Part shown: piece by piece, positions 1 through 6,701 of the stretch
Layout: each line of letters starts with the position of its first letter
Numbering within the stretch: position 1 is the stretch's first letter
NCBI GenBank assembly: GCA_035630195.1
Contig: DASQLD010000095.1
Coordinates: 1 to 13,734, forward strand
From: DASQDN01 sp035630195
GTDB lineage: Bacteria; Acidobacteriota; Terriglobia; Bryobacterales; Bryobacteraceae
Direction of reading: 5' to 3'
DNA length: 13,734 bases
Position numbers and translations under genes: made by a program
The notes under the pieces: generated by a model
What the model was told of the DNA's origin: nothing
The model's input: the letters and a program-made list of their open reading frames with translations, nothing else
The model's database searches: none

Positions 1-1
1 T

Positions 2-91
2 TGGCCCGCCGTTCAGTTCATCTACATGACCGCCCTTGCCTATTTCGGCTCCCTGATTGCTTACCAGGTTCTTACTCGCTGGTTCGCTTAA
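2..91 (+). CDS. feoB: Ferrous iron transport protein B, C-terminal end (partial)
   Basis: Only the last 29 codons and the TAA stop lie in the window; the 5' end is off the left edge. The peptide contains a final hydrophobic helix with the stretch YMTALAYFGSLIAYQ, which matches the C-terminal transmembrane helix of FeoB, the inner-membrane GTP-driven Fe(II) permease. The reading frame is offset by one base from the longer open frame that begins at position 1 and runs into the next gene, so the first 123 bases of that frame are a shadow. The stop is 32 bp before the next gene, so co-transcription is plausible. The call rests on a short hydrophobic tail recognised from memory; another polytopic transporter is possible. 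Confidence 0.6.
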   Translation, partial: WPAVQFIYMTALAYFGSLIAYQVLTRWFA

Positions 92-123
92 ACCTAACGA
101 GGCAGCTTCGTACGATAGAAAGA

Positions 124-1386
124 ATGCGTCCCGTTTGCGCCGGAATCTTCTGGATAGCTCTTTCCACTTCTTTGAACGCATCCTGGGACTTGGGCAAAGA
201 CCTCAACACCTCACTGAACGAACACACTCATGATCAACTGCAAACCGTGTTTGAGGCTCGCTCACGCTACGAATACCGCCCAGGACAAGGTTTCGGTACG
301 GAACCGGATCTATCGGCTGAGTTCGTTCGTTTTCGCTTTGGTTTACGTTATAAACCGGTTTCGTGGTTTCGGGTTACGGCAGTCGCGATGGATGCGCGGG
401 CGCCCTGGTACGGAACACCGGCTCCCAGCAGCGCTCGAGATCCGTTGGACCTGCATGAGTTGCAGGTCGAAATACGATCTGAGTCCAAACTCGGCTTCGG
501 CGCAAACGTGGGTCGCCAAGCGGTGAATCTTGGGGATACTCGTCTGATTGGGTCACCACAGTGGGCGTACGTTCCTCGAATGTACGATGGAGCGCGTGTG
601 TACTGGCGCGGCTCGCGAATCCGTCTTGAGGGATTGTTTCTATCGCCCGTCAAGTTGATACCAGGTTGGAACAAGCCGGCGCTGAGTGAGCATGTCGTGG
701 GCACATACAACTCCGTCTCATTGATCAAAGGAGCGACGGTCGAGTTGTACGATCTCCATCGACGCCTGAACGCAAATGTCCGCAACAACTCCTACGGCGC
801 GCATCTGTTTGGGCCCTTACCCCGTGCTTTCCGCTACAATCTGGAAGCGATTCTGCAGACAGGCCACATCGGAGTCCTTCCGCATCGGGCAAACGCCTGG
901 TCACTGCAACTCGGCAAGCGACTATCGGTCGCGGACAAGCCGATCGATCTGAGCGTCGAATACAAATACGCGTCTGGAGGAAGCCGTGCTGATAGGAGCG
1001 GAACATTCGATCAACTCTATCCGGCTGCACATGACAAGCTGGGACACATCGACCTTCTCGGATGGCGCAATACACGCAATTGGAAAGCGCTGGCAGTCAC
1101 GAATGTGACGAAATCCGTTACGTTGAATTTCATGTACGACAACACGTGGCTTGCGGATCGGCGCGATGCGCTGTACAACCTTCAGGGCAGGCCGATCGCC
1201 CGTTCCGCGTCAGGCACGGCCGGTAGTCACATCGGTCAGGAAGCAGATATTTTCGGCGCTTACAAACGTTCGGGCCTCACACTCGGCGCGGGATACGGCT
1301 ACTTTTTCATCGGGGAGTTTGTCCGTCGGATGACTCCGGGAACAAGTCCCCATTACGCTTACGTCTTCCAAAGCTACACGTTCTAA
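124..1386 (+). CDS. Alginate-export family outer-membrane beta-barrel protein
   Basis: This 420-residue protein is predicted to be an outer-membrane porin-like barrel of the alginate export family (AlgE-like fold). I chose the ATG at 124 because it opens a signal peptide (residues 1-20, hydrophobic core then Leu-Asn-Ala-Ser before Trp21); the 41 upstream codons in the same frame overlap feoB. Family-like features are the alternating strand pattern around residues 66-90 (RFGLRYKP, then DARAPWYG) and the VGRQAVNLGDTRLIGSPQW block typical of these porins. The chain ends in Tyr-Thr-Phe, a C-terminal aromatic expected for BAM-assembled barrels. The substrate is unknown: in many non-pseudomonads this domain occurs without alginate genes, and none are visible here. 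No strong Shine-Dalgarno is seen; TACGAT lies 7 nt before the ATG. Confidence 0.82.
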   Translation: MRPVCAGIFWIALSTSLNASWDLGKDLNTSLNEHTHDQLQTVFEARSRYEYRPGQGFGTEPDLSAEFVRFRFGLRYKPVSWFRVTAVAMDARAPWYGTPAPSSARDPLDLHELQVEIRSESKLGFGANVGRQAVNLGDTRLIGSPQWAYVPRMYDGARVYWRGSRIRLEGLFLSPVKLIPGWNKPALSEHVVGTYNSVSLIKGATVELYDLHRRLNANVRNNSYGAHLFGPLPRAFRYNLEAILQTGHIGVLPHRANAWSLQLGKRLSVADKPIDLSVEYKYASGGSRADRSGTFDQLYPAAHDKLGHIDLLGWRNTRNWKALAVTNVTKSVTLNFMYDNTWLADRRDALYNLQGRPIARSASGTAGSHIGQEADIFGAYKRSGLTLGAGYGYFFIGEFVRRMTPGTSPHYAYVFQSYTF

Positions 1387-1710
1387 ATGTCATATCGAAA
1401 CGATAAAGATCGCCTTCAGGCCGAAGCATGGATTGGCGATGCCGTCCTCTGTCTTTGGGCTCGGCTTCACATCTTGAAGGACGCCGGTGTTGTCGACGGT
1501 CCAAAATGCATTCGTATGACCAGCAATCATTTTCTGGCTGCGTTCGGAAATCCGACTGTGGTCGAAGCCGAACTTGGCCGTGTTTATAAGACAGAAGGGG
1601 AAGCCGCGGCATTTCAATGGATAGAAGAACGTCTCGCCCCTACGTTTTCACGACAGGAAGAGAATCGGCGCAAGCGTTTGGGAATCGGTCGTGTAGAGGA
1701 TAAGGCTTAG
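1387..1710 (+). CDS. Small RNase III-domain protein resembling Mini-ribonuclease III
   Basis: The ATG directly follows the TAA of the porin gene (0 bp gap), so translation is probably coupled. The 107-residue protein carries AEAWIGDAVLCLWAR at residues 12-26. This resembles the RNase III signature in its Mini-III form (A-x-x-GDA, Ala at the position where true RNase III has Glu), with D18 as the presumed metal-binding Asp. Residues 60-83 read EAELGRVYKTEGEAAAF then WIEERL, aligning with the second RNase III helix, where E60 would be the catalytic Glu. No dsRNA-binding domain follows. Mini-III acts on 23S rRNA precursors in Gram-positives; whether this protein does is inference. At 107 residues it is shorter than typical Mini-III (about 130-140). 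The TAG stop overlaps the stop of the convergent gene by 4 bp. Confidence 0.6.
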   Translation: MSYRNDKDRLQAEAWIGDAVLCLWARLHILKDAGVVDGPKCIRMTSNHFLAAFGNPTVVEAELGRVYKTEGEAAAFQWIEERLAPTFSRQEENRRKRLGIGRVEDKA

Positions 1711-2654
1711 TTCGGCCTTTTCCGGACAGGCGCCTCGCCCACCCGATATCCCTTACGAGCTCTCACTTCGGCGCGTGGGTACCGAAGTTTGGCAGACGGC
1801 GTCAGCTCCACCGTAATCTGTCGGTACCCAGGTGTACCCGAATCGGGCATGTTGTAGTGGATGCTGTAGCGCGTACGAATTCGCTCGATCATACGACTGA
1901 AAGCCTCACCCGCTCGATCCGCCTTGACCGCTTCGCCACCGGTTTGCTCCGAGATGGTAAAGACGTCGGGCGGCGTAAAGTCTGAGTTGAGCGTCCGTCC
2001 CTTCGACAGCGGGCTGGGACGATTGCCTTTGCCAACGACAATCGCATTCATCACTGCGCTTGAAGAATGCAGCGACGCGATTACCGGTTCATCGGGACTC
2101 TTGTAGTTGAGCCCAAGGTTGTCTGTCAGGACCAGGAGCGCTTTGCGGCCTGCATCTCCGGCTTTGTCCTGCATATAGTCAGCCGCAGCCAGAAGAGCAT
2201 CGTTGATATTCGTTGCTGTCCCAACGCTCTCGTCCGCTGCTGCAAGCCGGATCTCCGATGCCACCTCGTTCATATCGTCAGTAAACTCTTTGCGTACGTG
2301 CGATTCGCGTGCGAACACCATGACAGCGACGCGATCACTCGGGCGCAAGAATCGTAACGCCTGCCGAGCGACATCGGCAACTTGTTCCACGTGCTTGCGC
2401 ATGCTTCCGCTCACATCCAGTAGCAGCAGCAGCGAGAGTGGCTCCTTTTCTCGGCCGAAGTATACGATCTGCTGCGGCCGATCCTCTTCGCGGACAGTGA
2501 AATCGCGCCCGGTCAGATCGGTAATCACGTTTCCGTCCTGAATCACTTGCGCATCTACACGGACATTTGCGACACCGGACTTGAAAGTCACATCGCTGTT
2601 TTCCTGAGCCTTGGCGATCGATACTAGGAGAAGCAGCAAGGTGAGACAAATCAT
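1707..2654 (-). CDS. Secreted VWFA domain protein (acidobacterial type)
   Basis: The 315-residue protein begins with a hydrophobic signal peptide (MICLTLLLLLVSIAKAQE), predicted to be cleaved after Ala-Lys-Ala. Residues 25-65 hold the N-terminal beta segment with V-x-V-x-A-x-V-x-x-x-G and LTGRDFTVREEDRPQQI, characteristic of the VWFA-related family expanded in Acidobacteria. A von Willebrand A domain follows with a complete MIDAS: D80-V-S82-G-S84, T148 and D178. The role is probably metal-dependent adhesion or protein binding in the periplasm or at the cell surface; the ligand is unknown. The start is uncertain: an in-frame ATG at 2717 would add 21 residues including two Arg that could serve as the positively charged n-region, and neither start has a clear Shine-Dalgarno. 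The 5' end overlaps divergent selB by 14 bp. Confidence 0.85.
   Translation of the reverse strand: MICLTLLLLLVSIAKAQENSDVTFKSGVANVRVDAQVIQDGNVITDLTGRDFTVREEDRPQQIVYFGREKEPLSLLLLLDVSGSMRKHVEQVADVARQALRFLRPSDRVAVMVFARESHVRKEFTDDMNEVASEIRLAAADESVGTATNINDALLAAADYMQDKAGDAGRKALLVLTDNLGLNYKSPDEPVIASLHSSSAVMNAIVVGKGNRPSPLSKGRTLNSDFTPPDVFTISEQTGGEAVKADRAGEAFSRMIERIRTRYSIHYNMPDSGTPGYRQITVELTPSAKLRYPRAEVRARKGYRVGEAPVRKRPN
2625..2630 (+). promoter_or_regulatory. Shine-Dalgarno TAGGAG deciding the selB start
   Basis: TAGGAG sits 10 nt upstream of the GTG at 2641. It favours GTG 2641 over the upstream in-frame TTG at 2611. On the opposite strand these bases encode part of the VWFA signal peptide. Confidence 0.65.
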
Positions 2655-4494
2655 TGCCGGCACAGCCGGCCATATCGACCACGGGAAAACGGCGCTTGTG
2701 CGCGCCCTTACCGGCATCGATACGGATCGGCTGGATGAAGAGAAACGTCGGGGTATATCCATAGATATCGGTTTTGCGCACTTAGATCTTTCGGATCTTC
2801 GTGTCGCACTTATAGACGTTCCTGGGCATGAAAAGTTCATCAAAAACATGCTGGCAGGCGTAACCGGTATTGATTTTGTTCTATTTACGGTGGCTGCGAA
2901 CGAATCGATTAAACCTCAAACGCGGGAACATTTTGACATCTGCCGCCTTCTTGGTATTCAGTCCGGGATAGTAGCGCTGACCAAATGCGATCTTGTCGAC
3001 GAAGATACTCTGGGTGTAGCCAGACTTGAGATCGAGGATTTCGTTAAGAATTCATTTCTTCAGAACGCGCCCATAATTCCCGTGAGCAGTGTCACCGGAG
3101 CTGGGCTGGATACATTGCGGGCTGCGATGACCCGCATTGCCCGCGCACGTGCTTCGCGTGATGCAACCCAGTTCTTCCGCATGCCCGTCGATCGTTCTTT
3201 TCTGATGCCGGGTTTCGGTTCAATCGTGACAGGCACCGTGCTCTCAGGCGCCGTCCGTCTCGAAGATGAGCTCGAACTTTATCCGTCGGGAGAATCGGTT
3301 CGTGTCCGCGGCATCCAGGTGCAAACTGAGGAAGTTGAAACGGCCGTGGCGGGACAGCGAGCCGCTCTCAACATTACAGGCGCAGCAGCGGAGAAACTTA
3401 CCCGCGGTTCGACACTCGGTTCGAAAAGGATCTTTGCGGCGACTACGATGATCGATGGTCTGCTCGATCTGTTGCCTTCAGCTAAGCCACTGAAGAACGG
3501 TTCGCCTGTACATTTCCACGCCGGCACGGCCGAGGCGCCCGGCGAAGTCCGCACCTTGGAGAACATCCCTGTTGTCGAGCCGGGAGCGAAGGCAATGGTC
3601 CGTATCGTTCTCAAGAAGCCCATGCTCCTGCTACCCAGTGATCGTTTCATCATTCGCATGTTCTCTCCGGTTGTAACGATTGGCGGCGGCGAAGTCCTCG
3701 ATTGCGATCCTCCACGCCGCTTATCGCGAGCTAAGCTCCTCGCGAGAGCTCACAAGATAGCGAGTTCGTCGTTATCCGAGCGTTTGTCCTTTCTGGTTTC
3801 GGAGGCTCCAGAGGGGATTCCGATCTCTCACTTGGCGGGCCGATCCGGATTGCGTCCGGAAAAGATACTGGCTTCCTTGCCACCGGAGACGCATCGTTTC
3901 GACGGCTGGTTGATGCACGACACAATCGCGAAAGCGCGACTGTCGCGCTGGAAGGATCATCTCGCGGCGTTTCACAAGGCTAAACCTCTCCTACGCGGGA
4001 TAGGAAAGGAAGAATTGCGCCGTGATTTGGCCAAGGCGCCGATGCGCACATTCGAAGCATTATTAGCGCTCGATAAGCAATTCGTCCTAGAAGGCGAGTT
4101 TGTGCGGCTCGCTAGTCACAAGCTGGCAATGCAGGACGAGGAGCGCGAAGCATCCTTACGAATTGAGGCTGCGTTTGAGAAAGCGGGTTTGCAAGCTCCA
4201 GTCCTATCGGAGGTTCTCGCCGCCTGCGGAGTCGATCAAACGCGCGCGCGAACTCTGCTGCAGATGCTCTTGCGTAGCGGAAGTCTAGTCCGATTTTCTG
4301 AGGACCTGATATTGCATAACACGGCGGCAAGATCTCTCAAACAAACTTTAGCGACTCGCAAAGGACAGCGATTTTCTGTCGGTGATTTCAAAGATTGGAC
4401 AGGCGTCTCACGCAAGTATGCCATCCCATTGCTCGAGTGGCTTGACCGCGAACGTATAACGCGCCGGGATGGCGACGCGCGGATCGTCATCTGA
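2641..4494 (+). CDS. selB: Selenocysteine-specific translation elongation factor SelB
   Basis: SelB is the GTPase that brings selenocysteyl-tRNA(Sec) to UGA codons followed by a SECIS hairpin. The 617-residue length fits the family (E. coli about 614). Visible GTPase motifs are G1 GHIDHGKT at residues 10-17, G2 RGISIDIGFA from 37, G3 DVPGH at 59-63 and G4 TKCD at 114-117. The RGISID/RGMTID-type switch separates SelB from EF-Tu, which has RGITI. Domains II and III follow to about residue 340, and the C-terminal third (about 360-617) is the winged-helix region that binds SECIS RNA. The GTG start has a good Shine-Dalgarno. selA, selC and selD are not in this window. The gene ends in UGA, 21 bp before the dehydrogenase gene, so the two are probably co-transcribed. 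Confidence 0.95.
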   Translation: MRQIIAGTAGHIDHGKTALVRALTGIDTDRLDEEKRRGISIDIGFAHLDLSDLRVALIDVPGHEKFIKNMLAGVTGIDFVLFTVAANESIKPQTREHFDICRLLGIQSGIVALTKCDLVDEDTLGVARLEIEDFVKNSFLQNAPIIPVSSVTGAGLDTLRAAMTRIARARASRDATQFFRMPVDRSFLMPGFGSIVTGTVLSGAVRLEDELELYPSGESVRVRGIQVQTEEVETAVAGQRAALNITGAAAEKLTRGSTLGSKRIFAATTMIDGLLDLLPSAKPLKNGSPVHFHAGTAEAPGEVRTLENIPVVEPGAKAMVRIVLKKPMLLLPSDRFIIRMFSPVVTIGGGEVLDCDPPRRLSRAKLLARAHKIASSSLSERLSFLVSEAPEGIPISHLAGRSGLRPEKILASLPPETHRFDGWLMHDTIAKARLSRWKDHLAAFHKAKPLLRGIGKEELRRDLAKAPMRTFEALLALDKQFVLEGEFVRLASHKLAMQDEEREASLRIEAAFEKAGLQAPVLSEVLAACGVDQTRARTLLQMLLRSGSLVRFSEDLILHNTAARSLKQTLATRKGQRFSVGDFKDWTGVSRKYAIPLLEWLDRERITRRDGDARIVI

Positions 4495-4502
4495 ACGCTC
4501 GC

Positions 4503-4508
4503 TATACT
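4503..4508 (+). promoter_or_regulatory. Candidate -10 box for a leaderless isocitrate dehydrogenase mRNA
   Basis: TATACT matches the -10 consensus at 5 of 6 positions and ends 7 nt before the GTG start at 4516. A transcript from it would begin at or within a base of the start codon. No convincing -35 lies 16-18 bp upstream and no Shine-Dalgarno is present. The gene may instead be translated from a selB transcript. Confidence 0.35.
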
Positions 4509-4515
4509 CATCTTC

Positions 4516-5523
4516 GTGCCCTACTCTGTCACGCTCATACCCGGAGATGGAATTGGACCTGAGGTCGCAGACGCTACCGTTCGCGCAGTAGATGCGACAG
4601 GCGTGCCGATTCACTGGAAACGCGTTGAACTGACCGCCAGCATTATCGAAAGCTCCGGCCAAAGTCTTCCAAGTCACGTGATCGAATCCTTGGATGTCAC
4701 GAGGGTTGGATTGAAGGGACCGGTCGCAACCCCCGTCGCCGGCGGCTTTCAGAGCGTGAATGTCGCCCTTCGCAAGAAGATGGACCTTTACGCAAATGTT
4801 CGACCGGTGCGTACCCTTCCCGGCGTGAAGACGCGGTACATGGATGTCGCGATAGATATGGTAATCTTCCGCGAGAATACGGAAGATGTCTATTCAGGGT
4901 TGGAACACGAGATCATTCCGGATGTCGTTGAAAGTCTGAAGATCATCACCAGGCGTGCATCCATTCGCATCGCCGAGGCCGCCTTTGCTTTCGCCATCAA
5001 CGGACGCAAGCGTGTAACTGCCGTTCACAAGGCAAACATCATGAAGCTGAGCGACGGCCTATTCCTGCGATGCTGCCGAGAAGTCGCTGCGCGCCACCCG
5101 GAAATTGAATACAAAGAGTTGATCGTCGACAACGCTGCGATGCAGCTAGTTATGCGGCCGGAAACGTTCGACATCCTTTTATTGCCGAACCTATATGGGG
5201 ATATTGTCTCGGACCTGGCGGCCGGCCTGGTCGGAGGGCTCGGCATCGTCCCGGGCGCCAACATGGGCGAGAATCACGCGGTTTTCGAAGCAGTTCATGG
5301 AAGTGCTCCCGACATCGCCGGAAAGGGTTTAGCCAACCCCACCGCGCTGATGCTGTCTGCTGTCATGATGCTTCGCCATCTAGGCGAAGTCGAGGCATCC
5401 ATCCGTCTACAGACAGCAATAGAGAATGTTTATCGCGAGGCGAAAACGCTCACCTCAGACGTCGGCGGAAAGGCATCGACCACTGAATTTACCGATGCCG
5501 TGTGCGCTGCTCTGAAGAGCTGA
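4516..5523 (+). CDS. icd: NAD-dependent isocitrate dehydrogenase
   Basis: This 335-residue beta-decarboxylating dehydrogenase most likely converts isocitrate to 2-oxoglutarate and CO2 with NAD+ in the TCA cycle. The N-terminus has LIPGDGIGPEV. Substrate-binding residues are visible: S80 and N82 in GFQSVNVALR, R86, R96, R119 in FRENTEDVYSG with Y126, K172 in VHKANIMK, and the metal-binding Asp residues D229 and D233 (YGDIVSDLAAG) with D205 in VDNAAMQ. The FRENTEDVYSG-type substrate loop favours isocitrate over isopropylmalate or tartrate. In HGSAPDIAGKG (261-271) the residues D266 and I267 mark NAD rather than NADP preference, since NADP enzymes carry Lys-Tyr there. The short length fits the homodimeric, eukaryote-NAD-like class. 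The start is GTG without a Shine-Dalgarno. Homoisocitrate dehydrogenase is the main alternative. Confidence 0.88.
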   Translation: MPYSVTLIPGDGIGPEVADATVRAVDATGVPIHWKRVELTASIIESSGQSLPSHVIESLDVTRVGLKGPVATPVAGGFQSVNVALRKKMDLYANVRPVRTLPGVKTRYMDVAIDMVIFRENTEDVYSGLEHEIIPDVVESLKIITRRASIRIAEAAFAFAINGRKRVTAVHKANIMKLSDGLFLRCCREVAARHPEIEYKELIVDNAAMQLVMRPETFDILLLPNLYGDIVSDLAAGLVGGLGIVPGANMGENHAVFEAVHGSAPDIAGKGLANPTALMLSAVMMLRHLGEVEASIRLQTAIENVYREAKTLTSDVGGKASTTEFTDAVCAALKS

Positions 5524-5525
5524 CG

Positions 5526-6641
5526 TTAACGCCAGAGCAACTCTAGCTCATATACATCTGATCCGCCATCGCTATCGTTGATCTCGACGATTGCCGTGTA
5601 GTTGTTATTAGCGGAAGGACGTTGCACGACATTTACCTCACCGCGTCCTCTTAGCCTATTGACACTGACATCGACGTTGCGTCTCGGTACCGCGCTTCCG
5701 AATGCGGCCTGCTCGCCGTATACTTCAGCTCCGGTGACCCTCTGCGCGTAAGCTTGATTGCCACGGAAGCTAACTCGTACACGACCGTCGACCTGGCCGG
5801 TCCATCGCGCTCCACCCGGGACGCCTTGTTCCGGATTATTGCCGTACGTACTGCCGGGGGACAGGATTCCGCCGACGCTCTGATCTCCGAGACCAGCCTG
5901 ATCCCAGGAAAGCGTGAAACTATAAGCGCCTGCTCCCGCTTGCGGATCGAGAACATGAATTTTGGCAGTGTAGTTATTACGGTCATCAGGCTGTTCGGCA
6001 AGCTCGACTTGGCCTCGGCCTTGCACTTCCTGCAGGGTTACCTGAACGGGACGTTTCGGAAGTGGATTACTTATGTCTGACTGCTGATTGTACACAGATC
6101 GGCCGCGGACCGCTGTATTCAGCACTTGACGGCCTCGGATCAAAATGAACACTTCGTTATCAACTTCCCCCGACCATCGCGCGAGCCCGGAGGAGTTAGC
6201 GGGCGCCCGATCGTTCGTGCGGCTCCGCGTTTGATAACCGTCTCGATCATAGCGACCGGAATCGGGATTACCCGCAGTGCGGTTGTCAGCCCAGTAAAAA
6301 TCAAGTGCCACTGGTTCCGCTCGGCGACCACTTGTTGAGACTTCTACGGTAGCGGTAAAGTTGTTGTTTCGTCGCGGCTGCTCGATCACGCGCACCCTCG
6401 CGGTTCCTCTTGCGCGGTTCTCTACTTCGATGCGGTCGTTGATTGCCGGAAGAGGCGTGATAAAACGTTGGCTTATCTGGGAAACGTTGCCGTCACGGGT
6501 GTCAACATCAATTCGGTCCCCCTGTATACGAAGGACGGCCACGCCCTCGACGGAGCCTTCCCACGTGAGTGCCGGTCTATGGTCCGCCTGCGCCAGCGTG
6601 GCGGTCATTAAAAGTACGGTTCCAACAAGTGCGTTCCTCAT
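5526..6641 (-). CDS. Exported protein of unknown function with three 91-residue repeats
   Basis: I do not recognise this family. The 371-residue protein starts with a signal peptide (residues 1-20, cleavage near Ala-Gln-Ala-Asp). The rest is three repeats (residues 27-117, 156-246, 280-370), each exactly 91 residues from a conserved Trp at the start to a conserved Trp at the end. Shared positions are W-x-G-x-V near the start, R-G-x at +52 to +54, a Q-P or R-P, then N-N-[FY]-T-A and an alternating hydrophobic strand ending in L-x-W. The linkers (38 and 33 residues) are rich in Gly, Asn, Ser and charged residues. The pattern suggests all-beta sandwich domains strung like beads in the periplasm or outside the cell. 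There are no cysteines in the repeats and no membrane anchor. Its stop is 2 bp from the convergent isocitrate dehydrogenase stop. Confidence 0.85.
   Translation of the reverse strand: MRNALVGTVLLMTATLAQADHRPALTWEGSVEGVAVLRIQGDRIDVDTRDGNVSQISQRFITPLPAINDRIEVENRARGTARVRVIEQPRRNNNFTATVEVSTSGRRAEPVALDFYWADNRTAGNPDSGRYDRDGYQTRSRTNDRAPANSSGLARWSGEVDNEVFILIRGRQVLNTAVRGRSVYNQQSDISNPLPKRPVQVTLQEVQGRGQVELAEQPDDRNNYTAKIHVLDPQAGAGAYSFTLSWDQAGLGDQSVGGILSPGSTYGNNPEQGVPGGARWTGQVDGRVRVSFRGNQAYAQRVTGAEVYGEQAAFGSAVPRRNVDVSVNRLRGRGEVNVVQRPSANNNYTAIVEINDSDGGSDVYELELLWR
5532..5804 (-). repeat. Repeat unit 3 of the exported repeat protein
   Basis: Codes for residues 280-370, from Trp to Trp (91 residues). It contains the shared LRGRGEV and NNNYTAIVEI elements and ends one residue before the C-terminus. 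The repeat is a protein-level repeat; the DNA has diverged. Confidence 0.8.
5904..6176 (-). repeat. Repeat unit 2 of the exported repeat protein
   Basis: Codes for residues 156-246, Trp to Trp, 91 residues. It has WSGEVDNEVFILIRG at the start and VQGRGQVELAEQP then NNYTAKIHV in the second half. By eye it is closer to unit 3 than to unit 1. Confidence 0.8.
6291..6563 (-). repeat. Repeat unit 1 of the exported repeat protein
   Basis: Codes for residues 27-117, Trp to Trp, 91 residues. It is the most divergent unit: ARGTARV replaces the RGRG core, but EQPRRNNNFTATVEV and the closing aromatic FYW are kept. Confidence 0.75.
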
Positions 6642-6663
6642 AACACTTGTTTGACGCCGATTT

Positions 6664-6693
6664 TCGATAGAAGATCACGGTGTTGTACGTCAA
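6664..6693 (-). promoter_or_regulatory. Candidate sigma-70 promoter for the repeat protein
   Basis: On the minus strand, TTGACG (6693-6688) is separated by 18 bp from TATCGA (6669-6664). The predicted transcription start is near 6657, giving a 5' leader of about 16 nt. The -35 matches at 5 of 6 positions, the -10 at only 4 of 6. Confidence 0.35.
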
Positions 6694-6701
6694 ATTAACG
6701 A

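Noticed and set aside
1..123. N-terminal extension of the porin from TTG at position 1.
   Set aside because: It overlaps the feoB C-terminus in another frame, and the signal peptide begins at the ATG at 124.
2655..2671. GCCGGC-ACA-GCCGGC repeat at the start of selB as an operator.
   Set aside because: It encodes the conserved Ala-Gly-Thr-Ala-Gly of the SelB G1 region, so codon constraint explains it.
4492..4518. The selB UGA stop and the isocitrate dehydrogenase start lie in the same frame, with 7 sense codons between, suggesting selenocysteine readthrough into a fusion.
   Set aside because: No SECIS-like hairpin is visible just after the UGA, both proteins are full length on their own, and sharing a frame has a one-in-three chance.
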